Shown here: piece by piece, positions 9,488-19,300 of the stretch
Numbering within the stretch: the stretch's first letter is position 1
Layout of the letters: each line of letters opens with the position of its first letter
NCBI GenBank assembly: GCA_964398785.1
Contig: CAYNNQ010000007.1
Span: 24,209 to 88,208, forward strand
From: CAYNNQ01 sp964398785
Lineage (GTDB): Bacteria; Desulfobacterota; Desulfovibrionia; Desulfovibrionales; Desulfonatronovibrionaceae
DNA: 64,000 bases
Direction: 5' to 3'
Position numbers and translations under genes: made by a program
The notes under the pieces: model-generated
What the model was told of the DNA's origin: nothing
Database searches by the model: none
Seen by the model: the letters and a program-made list of their open reading frames with translations, nothing else

Positions 9488-10348
9488 ATGAAAATAAACA
9501 AAGAAGATCTGCAGCTTTTCTCCGAGTATATTTATAATTTGACCGGAATAACCTTGGATGACAGCAAGGGATACTTGCTGGAAAACCGTTTCAAGACACT
9601 TCTGACTCAGGAAAATGCAAACAGCTTCCGCGAATTGTATGAAAAGGCCAAAGCGGACCGGAGCAAACGGCTGGAAAAGGCCATAGTCGATGCCATAACT
9701 ACTCAAGAGACCCTTTTTTTTAGGGACAAGGCCCCTTTTGAGCTTTTAAAGCACAAAATAATCCCCGATCTTTTAGACAGCCGTAAAGCTAAATCCGGAG
9801 GTAGGGGGGCGCCGATAAAAATCCGGATATGGAGTGCTGCCTGTTCCACTGGGCAGGAAGTTTACAGCATAGCCATAGCACTTAAAGAAGTACTTCCCGA
9901 CTTGGGCAAATACCAGATATCTATTCTGGGCACGGACATTTCGGATGAGGCCATTGCTCGGGCGAGTTACGGCAAATACAATTCTTTTGAAATTGAGCGG
10001 GGAATGAGTTCGGATTCCCTGCGCAAGTATTTTAATCCAACCAATGATGGTCAGTGGAGGATAAAAGACGAAATTCGGGCCATGGTTGTATTCAAAAAAC
10101 AGAATTTGATGCAGCCTTTTTCTTTGCTGGGACGGTTCGATATTGTTTTTTGCCGTAACGTGGCCATATATTTTAATGCAAAAGATAAAAAGGATCTATT
10201 TGAACGGATCGCCCGGGTAATGGAACCAGATGGATATCTTATTATTGGGGGCACCGAATCCCTTACCGGAGTGACAGATACCCTAGTTCCTCATAGATAT
10301 TTACGCTCCATTTATTACCGTTTGGCGAGCGGGAATAAAAAACAATGA
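9488..10348 (+). CDS. cheR: Chemotaxis protein methyltransferase CheR
   Basis: A 286-residue CheR. A helical N-terminal domain (residues 1-75) ends in TTQETLFFRD, and the SAM-binding domain carries WSAACSTGQEVYS at about 113-125, the acidic GTDIS strand near 148 and FDIVFCRNVAIYF near 217. It methylates MCP glutamates using S-adenosylmethionine. It closes the plus-strand chemotaxis operon and ends two bases before the convergent receiver gene on the minus strand. Confidence 0.95.
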   Translation: MKINKEDLQLFSEYIYNLTGITLDDSKGYLLENRFKTLLTQENANSFRELYEKAKADRSKRLEKAIVDAITTQETLFFRDKAPFELLKHKIIPDLLDSRKAKSGGRGAPIKIRIWSAACSTGQEVYSIAIALKEVLPDLGKYQISILGTDISDEAIARASYGKYNSFEIERGMSSDSLRKYFNPTNDGQWRIKDEIRAMVVFKKQNLMQPFSLLGRFDIVFCRNVAIYFNAKDKKDLFERIARVMEPDGYLIIGGTESLTGVTDTLVPHRYLRSIYYRLASGNKKQ

Positions 10349-10350
10349 CA

Positions 10351-10749
10351 TTAGGAGATTATCTTGGCCTGGCGTAGTGCGGAGAATATTTTTTCCTTGT
10401 CGAATGGCTTGACTACATAAGTGCTTACTTCTCCACGAAAGAAGGCTTGAGAGACATTTTTCGTGTCATCCAAGGCTGTGGCCATGATTGCCGGTACCTG
10501 ATCGTCAAAATTAAAACCCTGTTCGCGTTCTATTTCCCGGATACCCTGTAGGGCTTCCTGTCCGTCCATTATCGGCATCATGATATCCATAAATACCGCG
10601 GAGAATCCATTTCCCTTTTCAAGGGATTCTTTGTAGGCTTGGACCGCCTCTTCTCCGTTTTTTGCGGATACTGTTTCTCCAAATGCGCTTAGTATTTTTT
10701 CCAATATTTTGAGATTGAGCATGTCGTCTTCAGCTATCAGAAATTTCAT
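10351..10749 (-). CDS. Single-domain response regulator (CheY-like)
   Basis: A 132-residue stand-alone receiver. It starts MKFLIAEDD, giving the acidic pair; the phospho-Asp is in VFMDIMMPIMDG at about residue 57, and the conserved Lys is in YVVKPFDK at about 111. It has no output domain. The ATG at 10749 follows a textbook AGGAGG site; the open frame upstream of it is not needed. It is convergent with cheR and divergent from birA. It could be the diffusible output of the CheA at 901 or a phosphate sink. Confidence 0.92.
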   Translation of the reverse strand: MKFLIAEDDMLNLKILEKILSAFGETVSAKNGEEAVQAYKESLEKGNGFSAVFMDIMMPIMDGQEALQGIREIEREQGFNFDDQVPAIMATALDDTKNVSQAFFRGEVSTYVVKPFDKEKIFSALRQAKIIS

Positions 10750-10915
10750 TGTTTCCTCCTGGTTTCCCTGCGTGTAAATTATAAAGCCTGATTGTCCCAA
10801 ATTTTATACACAAATATATACTGAGGAACATATCCGTTCGTCAATAGACTGGACATATCTGCTCATTGATTCTTTGTTCAAGGAAGCGATAAAACCATAG
10901 AAGGGCTAATCTGTT

Positions 10916-11707
10916 ATGGACACCGTTTATCTAAAGGACCTCTATCTCCCGGAAGCTCCTCGGGTAAAAGATAGGCGAAACGGATTCTGGGAGAAGATGT
11001 TTTTGTATTCAGAAGCAGATTCCAGTCTGGACCGGGCATGGGAGCTGTTCAGGGAAGGAAGGATGCAGGTCTGGGACAGCGTGCTCTGCGAGCAACAGAC
11101 GCGGGGCCGGGGGAGAATGCGCCGGAGATGGTCTTCCCCGCGGGGGAATATTTATGCCGCCTGGCTTTGGCCTACTCCGGCGCCCGAGTGGAGGAATCTG
11201 CTTTCTTTCATGTCGGCATATATATTGTGCATGGTACTGCGGGAAATGGGATTCGGAGTTCTAGTGAAATGGCCAAACGACCTGTGGTCGGACAAGGGTA
11301 AGGTGGGCGGAATATTGGTGGAGGAAAAAGAAAATACCTTTATGGTGGGAGTGGGGATTAACGTATTTGCTCCGCCAGACAAGGGGGAACTGCGTGGGGA
11401 TGGCCTGCGAGATTCGGATGGTTTGGGGGATGGACCCGGGGGGGTGTCAATTCCTGCATTGTGGGCCCGGCTTGTCTATTGGAGCCGTAGATGGTATGAT
11501 CTAAACCTTCAAACCGCCACAATTGAGGAATTTCTCCGGGAATACGAAGCGATCATGGCCTGGTTGGGGCAAACGGTTCGGCTAAGCTCTGAAGGACGGA
11601 TTGTAACCGGTGAAATACGGGGAATCAACTGCAAAGGGGAGATTTTGCTCAAAAAAGGGGAAAGCATTTCCGCGATTAGTTCGGGCAGCTTTTTGCCATT
11701 TCCCTGA
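10916..11707 (+). CDS. birA: Biotin-[acetyl-CoA-carboxylase] ligase
   Basis: A 263-residue biotin protein ligase. Visible motifs are GRGRMRRRW (biotinyl-AMP loop) near residue 63, KWPND near 117 and KVGGILVE near 128, followed by a small C-terminal domain. There is no N-terminal helix-turn-helix, so it should be a ligase only and not a biotin-operon repressor. The protein attaches biotin to the carrier lysine of biotin enzymes; the pyruvate carboxylase encoded next (12183) is the obvious client. Its stop codon is overlapped by the left target repeat of a type A element. Confidence 0.92.
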   Translation: MDTVYLKDLYLPEAPRVKDRRNGFWEKMFLYSEADSSLDRAWELFREGRMQVWDSVLCEQQTRGRGRMRRRWSSPRGNIYAAWLWPTPAPEWRNLLSFMSAYILCMVLREMGFGVLVKWPNDLWSDKGKVGGILVEEKENTFMVGVGINVFAPPDKGELRGDGLRDSDGLGDGPGGVSIPALWARLVYWSRRWYDLNLQTATIEEFLREYEAIMAWLGQTVRLSSEGRIVTGEIRGINCKGEILLKKGESISAISSGSFLPFP

Positions 11708-11712
11708 AAAGA

Positions 11713-11840
11713 TGTGCCTGCAAAAAAGTGTTTTTGCAGGCAGTTTTAAGTTGTTAAGTGTTAAGTTTTAAATAAAATCAGATAGTTGCACAATTTAACT
11801 TGTACATTTAATTCCGGATTTAGACTTTTTGCAGATGCCT
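11713..11840 (+). repeat. Type A interspersed element, copy 1
   Basis: A 128-bp copy of a repeat that begins with the hairpin GCCTGCAAAAA / TTTTTGCAGGC (11716-11741), continues with an AT-rich run of TTAAG repeats, and ends ...TTTTTGCAGATGCCT. Flanks show an approximate direct repeat (CTGAAAAGA on the left, CTGAAAAAGGA on the right), and the left repeat overlaps the birA stop codon. The hairpin may also serve as a transcription end. Confidence 0.75.
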
Positions 11841-12182
11841 CTGAAAAAGGAAGATGGCAATGAAGGCGGGGCCCTCCCCAAGACAAGATTGGTTCTCTGA
11901 GAAAGGGAATGGATTTTTTGTATTCCCTTTGCCTGATCCTTTTAGTTGCCAACTTCTTGGTCTGGTACACAAAATTATATTTTGAGTGCCGGGCCTTTGG
12001 TGGAAAGGATCCAAAAGGATTAAACGCCAAAAATCCACGACTAGCGTTACCCTCTGCTTTGCAAGGTCTTTTCTCCCTGCTTCACTGTGCAGACAGGGGG
12101 AGGGGAGATGTCAAAGAGTTAAAGGGGTTCCGGGATAAGGGGAGTCCAGTAATTTTAGGAAAAGAAAAGGGTCGGTTAAATT
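11841..12182. other. Gap between type A element and pyruvate carboxylase
   Basis: This 342-base stretch has a short segment at about 11985-12040 resembling part of the type C repeat (GAGTGCCGGGC, then a GGATCCAAAAGGATTAAACG-like run). Nothing else is recognised. A frame at 11909-12193 crosses it but looks like repeat-derived sequence. A weak AAGGG site precedes the next start. Confidence 0.45.
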
Positions 12183-15100
12183 ATGGAAGCTAAGAATTTT
12201 GAGGAGATCGTCCACGAGCTGAGGGGAAAGAAGATTCTGGTGGCCAATCGGGGGATTCCGGCCAGACGTCTGGTAAGATCCTTTTATGAGGTCTTCCAGG
12301 CAATTCCGGTTATGACCGCCACCCGGGGAGATATGACCGCCCCGGTGACCGCTGGTGCCCAGGAACTACTGTTATTGGGCGACGACCCTCAGGCCTACCT
12401 GGATGTGGACCGCATTATCTCCCGTGCAAAGAGCCTTGGGGTTGTGGCTATCCATCCGGGCTGGGGCTTTGTCTCCGAGGACTTTTCTTTTCCGGAAAAA
12501 TGCCGCGAGCAGGGGTTGGTGTTCATTGGTCCAAAAGCGGATTCCATGAAAATCTTGGGTAATAAAGTGGCGGTGCGGGACTTGGCTAAAGAAGTCGGTG
12601 TGCCCGTGGTCCCAGGCTCGGAGAAGGCCGTGGATCTTGATCAGGCCCGGGATATAGCCGAGGATATTGGCTATCCGGTAATGCTTAAGGCCGAAGGGGG
12701 GGGAGGTGGTAGAGGCATTTATGAGGTATACAGACCGGAGCAAATGGAAGATGCATTTTCCAAGGCTTCTTCCCTGGCTCAGGCCTCCTTCGGCAATCCC
12801 CGCCTGTATATAGAAAAATTGCTTACTTCTGTTAGGCATATTGAAATACAGGTCATAGCGGATCAATGGGGGAATGTATTCGCTTTTGACGAACGGGACT
12901 GCACCGTTCAGCGCAACCATCAGAAGCTTGTGGAGATAACCCCTTCACCCTGGCCCAAGATGACTGAAAGGCTGCGGGCCAATTTGAAAGATTACGCCAG
13001 AAAACTGATTCGGGAAGCGGGATATTATTCCCTGGCCACTGTGGAATTTTTGGTGGATCAGGAAGGGATACCGTACCTGATCGAGGTAAATACCCGGTTG
13101 CAGGTGGAACACGGGATTACCGAGTCCCGCTATGGTGTGGATCTGGTCGAGGAACAAGTGGCTATCGCCTTTGGTTCCCGGCTCCGTTTCAACGACCGGG
13201 ACACTCTGCCCAGCAATTATGCTATGCAGGTACGCATTAACTGTGAGGATCCCCAGGACGGTTTTGCTCCCAACGCAGGACTTATAAATAGATATCAGAG
13301 TCCCGGAGGGCAGGGGGTACGCGTGGATTCCTGCATAGCCGCCGGCTATAATTTCCCCTCACAATACGATTCTGCCGCCGCCCTGCTTATAACTTATGGT
13401 TGGACTTGGCGTAAGGTGCTCGGTGTAATGGAGCGGGCCTTGCAAGAATACATAATCGGGGGGGTGAAGACAACTATCCCCTTTCATTTGCGTATAATCC
13501 GGCATCCCAAGTTCCGTAGCGGGGACTTTGATACCAATTTCGTGCTCAATAGTCCGGAACTTATGGGGTACAGGGAAAAGGACCCGGAGGGACTGCGGCT
13601 TTCCCGGCTGGCGGCTGAAATTTCGGCCAAGGGCTACAATCCGCATGTCCAATTGGGCGAGTACCGCGGATACCAAGACAAGCGCCTCGGCCCACTACAC
13701 CCCGTACTTCCGGAGATAGATGAGAGTGAGCGTTTCCATAATCCTTACCCTGCCGGTGACCGGGACGCCCTTTTGGATTTTGTTCGGGACAGCGACTATG
13801 TGCATTTCACCGATACCACCACCCGGGACATCACTCAGTCCAATAGCGGAAACCGTTTCCGTCTGGCCGAGGATCGATTGATTGGGCCCTATTTAGATGA
13901 AAGCGGCTTTTTCTCTTTGGAAAACGGGGGCGGGGCGCATTTCCATGTGGCCATGCTCGCCAATATGACTTATCCGTTTGCAGAGGCAGCGGAGTGGAAC
14001 AGATTCGCTCCCCGGACCATGAAACAGATACTTATTCGTTCCACTAATGTCCTGGGATACAAGCCGCAGCCGAAAAACCTGATGCGGATGACCGGGGAGA
14101 TGATATGCGAGCATTACCATGTGATCCGTTGTTTTGACTTTTTGAACCATATTGAAAACATGCTCCCATTTGCGGAAGTGGCCTTAAGTAATAAAGCCAA
14201 TGTGTTTGAACCGGCGATTTCTCTTTCTTGGGCCGCCGGGTTTACAGTGGAGCATTACATCCAGGTGGTAGAGGATATACTCCGTGTTTGTGCCAGGGCT
14301 TCCGGTTTGTCTTCTTCTCAAATACAGAAATCCATTATCCTGGGGTTGAAAGATATGGCCGGAGTCTGTCCCCCGGCGTTTATGCGGGAGCTGGTGGGGA
14401 CTGTGCGTAAAAAATATCCGGAATTGGTTGTCCACTACCATCGCCATTATACGGATGGTTTGTTTGTTCCTGCTGTGGCCGAGGCCGCCCAGGCGGGAGC
14501 ACATATTGTGGATACCGCCATTGGGGCTTCCGTGCGCTGGTATGGCCAGGGGGAGGTGTTGTCCACGGCTGCTTATCTGGAAGAGCTGGGACTCAAGACC
14601 AACCTGAACAAGGAAATGATTCGTAGATGCAATTTTGTGCTAAAGCAGGTCATGCCCTATTACGACAGTTATACAGCCCCGTATTTCCAGGGCATCGACT
14701 ATGATGTGGTGCACCACGGCATGCCCGGCGGAGCGACTTCTTCCTCCCAGGAAGGAGCCATGCAGCAGGGGTATATACACCTGTTGCCTTATATGCTGCG
14801 CTTTTTGGCTGGTACCCGCCAGGTGGTTCGCTATCACGATGTAACCCCGGGGTCGCAGATTACCTGGAATACTGCGTTTTTGGCTGTGACCGGGGCGTAC
14901 AAGAAGGGTGGTGAGCGGGAAGTGCGCCGTATCCTTGAGGTGCTGGAAAGAGTGGTTGCTTTTCCGGAAGAAGAACTGGACGAGCAGACCAAAGAAGACA
15001 GGCTGCTCTTGTATGGGGAAAGCAATGATGCCTTTCGGAATCTGCTTTTGGGAAAATTCGGACGCCTGCCCCTGGGATTCCCTCCGGATTGGGTCTACGA

Positions 15101-15875
15101 GAGCGCATTTGGGGAAGATTACAAGCAGGCCCTGGCCTCAAGGGTTGAGGATTCGCCTTTGTCCACTTTGGAGGATATGGATATCGAGGCGGAGAGAAAG
15201 AGTCTGAGTGAGTCCCTGGGCCGTGATCCCACGGAAGAGGAGTTGGTATTGTACTTGAATCATCCCGGAGATGCCCTGAAAACGGTGGAGTTTTGCCGCA
15301 AATACGGGGATGCAAACAATCTTCCCCTGCATGTCTGGTTTGAAGGCGCTTTGCCCGGAGAGGATATTTTTTTCGAGGACAGCTCGGGCAAACCGCACCA
15401 GATGAATATCATGGATATCTCCGGAGTGGATAACTCCGGGCATTGCGTGGTGCGCTATTCGCTGGATTCGGAGTTTTTCTCTGCTAATATCAAGGTCTCC
15501 GAAATCCAAAGCGCCGGCGAAGAGGAAGTACCTCTCGCCGAAAAAAACGATCCCTATCAGGTTGGATCACCTTGCAACGGGGACTTGTGGGTAATGCATG
15601 TCCAACCTGGTGATGCGGTGCGCAAGGGGGAAGAGCTTTTTAATATTTCGGTCATGAAGCAGGAAAAGGCGGTTTTGGCTCCGGTGGACGGGGTGGTACG
15701 CCAGGTGCGCAAATTTGCCAATTATCAGAGCGATCGCAGGATGGTTCCCGTGCAGGAGGGAGAACTCTTGATCATCTTGGCTCCGGCAAGTGGGGCATGC
15801 CCGGAATGCGGGTATCAACTGGAAGGGAACGCTATGAACTTTTGCCCCCAGTGTGGAGCAAAGCAAAGCCAATAA
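12183..15875 (+). CDS. pyc: Pyruvate carboxylase, with C-terminal zinc-ribbon tail
   Basis: A 1230-residue single-chain biotin enzyme that makes oxaloacetate from pyruvate, ATP and bicarbonate. The biotin carboxylase part is at about 1-470, with a Gly-rich ATP loop (KAEGGGGGRG) near 162-171 and EVNTRLQVEHGITE near 301. The carboxyltransferase part begins near 540 (HFTDTTTRD) and has the metal-site HYHRH near 760. The biotin carrier domain is near 1125-1197 with Lys1159 in VMKQ, where most relatives have AMKM. After it comes an extra tail with Cys1206, Cys1209, Cys1221 and Cys1224 (two CxxC pairs 11 residues apart), a zinc-ribbon pattern not usual in this enzyme. It sits between birA and a PEP-synthase-like gene. 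Confidence 0.93.
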   Translation: MEAKNFEEIVHELRGKKILVANRGIPARRLVRSFYEVFQAIPVMTATRGDMTAPVTAGAQELLLLGDDPQAYLDVDRIISRAKSLGVVAIHPGWGFVSEDFSFPEKCREQGLVFIGPKADSMKILGNKVAVRDLAKEVGVPVVPGSEKAVDLDQARDIAEDIGYPVMLKAEGGGGGRGIYEVYRPEQMEDAFSKASSLAQASFGNPRLYIEKLLTSVRHIEIQVIADQWGNVFAFDERDCTVQRNHQKLVEITPSPWPKMTERLRANLKDYARKLIREAGYYSLATVEFLVDQEGIPYLIEVNTRLQVEHGITESRYGVDLVEEQVAIAFGSRLRFNDRDTLPSNYAMQVRINCEDPQDGFAPNAGLINRYQSPGGQGVRVDSCIAAGYNFPSQYDSAAALLITYGWTWRKVLGVMERALQEYIIGGVKTTIPFHLRIIRHPKFRSGDFDTNFVLNSPELMGYREKDPEGLRLSRLAAEISAKGYNPHVQLGEYRGYQDKRLGPLHPVLPEIDESERFHNPYPAGDRDALLDFVRDSDYVHFTDTTTRDITQSNSGNRFRLAEDRLIGPYLDESGFFSLENGGGAHFHVAMLANMTYPFAEAAEWNRFAPRTMKQILIRSTNVLGYKPQPKNLMRMTGEMICEHYHVIRCFDFLNHIENMLPFAEVALSNKANVFEPAISLSWAAGFTVEHYIQVVEDILRVCARASGLSSSQIQKSIILGLKDMAGVCPPAFMRELVGTVRKKYPELVVHYHRHYTDGLFVPAVAEAAQAGAHIVDTAIGASVRWYGQGEVLSTAAYLEELGLKTNLNKEMIRRCNFVLKQVMPYYDSYTAPYFQGIDYDVVHHGMPGGATSSSQEGAMQQGYIHLLPYMLRFLAGTRQVVRYHDVTPGSQITWNTAFLAVTGAYKKGGEREVRRILEVLERVVAFPEEELDEQTKEDRLLLYGESNDAFRNLLLGKFGRLPLGFPPDWVYESAFGEDYKQALASRVEDSPLSTLEDMDIEAERKSLSESLGRDPTEEELVLYLNHPGDALKTVEFCRKYGDANNLPLHVWFEGALPGEDIFFEDSSGKPHQMNIMDISGVDNSGHCVVRYSLDSEFFSANIKVSEIQSAGEEEVPLAEKNDPYQVGSPCNGDLWVMHVQPGDAVRKGEELFNISVMKQEKAVLAPVDGVVRQVRKFANYQSDRRMVPVQEGELLIILAPASGACPECGYQLEGNAMNFCPQCGAKQSQ

Positions 15876-15903
15876 TCCCTTGGGAATAATTTATAGATAC
15901 TTA

Positions 15904-15941
15904 GTTTCCATCCGGAAATTTTTGAATTTCCGGATGGAAAC
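15904..15941. repeat. Minimal type B element, 38-bp perfect palindrome
   Basis: GTTTCCATCCGGAAATT and its exact reverse complement are separated by TTTG, giving a 17-bp perfect stem. The ends match those of the 185-bp type B elements elsewhere. It is flanked by TACTTA on the left (15898-15903) and TACCTA on the right (15942-15947), a one-mismatch 6-bp target duplication. It lies 28 bases after the pyruvate carboxylase stop and could act as a terminator hairpin. Confidence 0.8.
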
Positions 15942-15947
15942 TACCTA

Positions 15948-16362
15948 GGGGACTTGGCTTTCCGAGAGAGCAAAGGAAATCCACACCAAACGTAGAGCAC
16001 CCGGAAACCTCAAGGAAAGCGAAAGCCCGTAAATACCCTGAACCGAGGTGTGTATAACCCAGGTTTTTAGGTTGACTATCTGGCAGTTAAAATATTACTG
16101 CTTATAAAGTTAGATAAATGTTTGGGTAACTTTTTGTTATGATTGAAAATTAATTTTTTGTTCCTAAAGGCCCTTGTGATTGCTGTTTATGTAAGCAGAA
16201 CGGGAGAGCCGGTTCGAAGGAACAATTTTTTGTTTGGCAGATAATGTTGGAGGTGATTCCGAGTTAGGGGGGATCCGGGAGACCGAGAAGCAGGAATCAG
16301 CCCGGGGGCGCGCATTTAGATTGCCGCTGCCGTAATTCAGAACTTGTCTAAAGGAGATTTAG
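15948..16362 (+). other. Long leader upstream of the PEP-synthase-like gene
   Basis: This stretch of about 415 bases has no gene. A TTGTTCC / GGAACAA pair at about 16159-16225 encloses about 55 bases with further short stems, so a structured leader is possible. I recognise no known riboswitch class. An AAGGAG site lies before the ATG at 16363. A promoter probably lies here, but no clean -35/-10 pair is evident. Confidence 0.35.
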
Positions 16363-19300
16363 ATGGCCGCAACTCAAGGTAAAGGAAAGGAAAGTCCGAA
16401 AAATAAGAGCAGCAAGATGGACAAGCTGAAAAAGCAGCTGGTCCTGACCGGTCAGGAGATCAAGGATATAGGGGAAGAGGCTGAACTGCTCGTTGGGGGT
16501 AAGAACTACAACACAGCCATAATAAGCACGGTGGAAAATATCCGAGCACCGCAATTTCGGGCTATTTCCTCTCTGGCATTTCATAAAGTACTGGACGAGA
16601 CCAAAGTCCATGCCTCGGCGATTCGTTCTACCGTGGACAAGGAGTATGATAGTATTGACTGGGCGGATTCGGAGATAAACAAGGATCCGGATTTCTTAAA
16701 GAAGTTCGTGCGCAGAGTTGCGAAAAAGATTCGGGAAAAGCCGGATGACAAGGGACGTCAGACCACTTTGCGCACGTTTATAAACAACGTTGTGGAAGGT
16801 TTCGCCGTATCCCCGGAGGGGATCGATCAGCTGCGCAAGAGGTCGGTGCTGGTGCAAACAGCCATTTTATCGGTGGATTTGCCCGATGATGTACGCAAAG
16901 CTGTGCGTGAGGCCTATTCCAATATATGCAAGGAGGCTGGACGGGAAAAATTGCCCGTGGCCGTGCGTTCTTCCGCTGCTGGCGAGGACAGCCGTAAAAA
17001 GGCCTTTGCCGGATTACAGGATACCTATTTGAATATTGTGGGCGAGGAAGAGGCGGTGGAGGCCTATCACTGGAACTGTGCCTCTGCCTATAATCTACGA
17101 AGCATGACCTATCGCCGTGAGGCTATACTGGATGCGGTGAACAGAGCGGAAAACACCGGAGATAATTCCATTGCCACCAAGGCCAAGAAGGAATGGTCCA
17201 TAGAGAACACTTCTCTCTCTGTCTGCATAATGCGCATGATAAATCCGGTGATTTCCGGGACCGCTTTTTCCGCGGACACCGCAACCGGCTGCAGGGGAAC
17301 CGACCGCAAGGACCTGGTTTCCATAGATGCCAGTTACGGTTTGGGAGAAGCCGTGGTCAGCGGGATGGTCACTCCGGATAAATTCTATGTGTTTCAGCGT
17401 GATGACGGGGAAGAAGTAGTCATCCGGCATATGGGGTACAAAGATAAAAAGATTATTTACGACAAAACGGGCACCGGGACTATAGTGGAAGATGTGGACA
17501 GCGCTTGGGTCAGCCGCTGGTCTCTTTCTCTGGCCCAGGCGGAAACCGTGGCCAAGGGTGTTCGGGCCATTAGCCAGGCTTATGAAGGCATGATAATGGA
17601 TACCGAATTTTGCATGGACAAGTGGGACAGGCTATGGTTCGTGCAGGCCCGCCCGGAGACACGCTGGAACGAGGAATTTTCCAAGCACCCGCACACCATA
17701 TTCATGCGCCGCATGGAAGTTAACCCCCAGGCCCTGAATGATGCAGAGGTTATTATTGAGGGCAACGGGGCCTCCCGGGGAGCTGGCCAGGGCAATGTGC
17801 GCTTTTTGCGCTCTGCCCTGGAGCTTAACAAGATAAACAAGGGCGATATTCTCGCCGCGGATCGGACCGATCCGGATATGGTACCGGGAATGCGGATCGC
17901 ATCGGCCATAATGGCTGATGCCGGGGGGGACACCAGTCACGCTGCCATTACTTCCCGGGAACTGGGTATCCCCGCGGTTATCGGGATCAAGCGCCTGGAG
18001 GTCCTGCGCGCCCTGGATGGCCAGGAAGTTACCGTGGATGGATCCCGGGGACTGGTATACAAGGGTCTTATGCCCCTGGAAGAGGTGGGGGGCGAAATAG
18101 ATGTAAGCCAGCTCCCGGCTACCCGGACCAAGGTGGGTCTTATTCTGGCCGATGTTGGGCAGGCCCTGTTTCTGTCCCGCTTGCGGGAAGTACCGGATTT
18201 CGAGGTAGGGCTTTTGCGCGCGGAATTTTTGCTGGGCAATATAGGTGTCCATCCGCTGGCCTTGGAGGCCTACGATAATGGCACACTGGAAAATGTGGTC
18301 CGTAAAAAGCTCTCCGATATGGAAGAAGAGCTGTCCAAAATAGTCAAGGATCAGCTTGCTGAGGGCATAATCTCTTTTGATCTGCCCCTGCGCAAGTATG
18401 TGGGGCTAGTCACTGGTCTGGCCCAGGAGACCCAGGCCCTGACCGATCAGACCGGAGCCAAGGGCACGGACGAAGTCTTGGCTATCCATCGCCGTATGCG
18501 GGAGCTGGAGCATAAATGGGATGAGCATCTGGATCTGGCTACTAAGCAAATGGAAACGCTCAAGACTTCCACTGATCTAAAAGAGCATGTAGCCATAATA
18601 ATGGGCTATGAAGACGAGCGCATGCTTTTGGGTAATGATCCGGAAGAGAGACAGCGCAAACAGGAGATAGAGGACAATGTTAACCGCAAGGTGAAAGAGA
18701 TTGAAAATGACCCCTTTGTTCAGGATCTTTTTCAGCGTATAAGATCATTGCGGGAAGAAGTGGCCATGAAGGTCAGCTTGAAAAAGGATATGGATGACGT
18801 GCGCAATCTGCCCCAAAAGATTGCCGACAATTTGCGCCTCAAAGGATACCGGAGCGGAAAAGAGCTATATGTTCAGACTTTGGCTCAGGGACTGGCCCTT
18901 TTCGCTATGGCCTTTTACGGCAAGGACATAATTTATCGGACCACCGATTATAAAACCAACGAATATCGTAATCTGGTTGGCGGGATGCTCTTTGAAGGCC
19001 AGGAAGACAATCCCATGCTCGGATACCGGGGAGTGGCCAGGGATGTCCACGATTGGGAAGTGGATGCATTCAAGCAGGCCCGCGGGGCATTCGGGGGAAA
19101 GAATCTGCATCTTATGCTTCCCTTTGTCCGTACTTTGGAGGAAGGGCGGAGCATGCGTAGTTACCTGGCCAATGTGCACAATCTGCGTTCCGGAGAAGAC
19201 GGGCTGAAGATTATTTTGATGTCCGAGATACCGAGCAATGCTGTTTTGGCCAAACAGTTCATCCAAGAGTTCGATGGTTTTTCCATTGGTTCCAATGACA

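Noticed and set aside
11909..12193. A 94-codon frame with a hydrophobic start before pyruvate carboxylase
   Set aside because: It overlaps a type C repeat fragment and the pyc start, and the latter half has no protein-like pattern.
16199..16235. A glycine-riboswitch-like run (GGGAGAGCC, then CGAAGGAACAA)
   Set aside because: The helix between the two motifs is too short and the second half (CTCTCAGG, GGACAG) is missing; the gene downstream gives no support.
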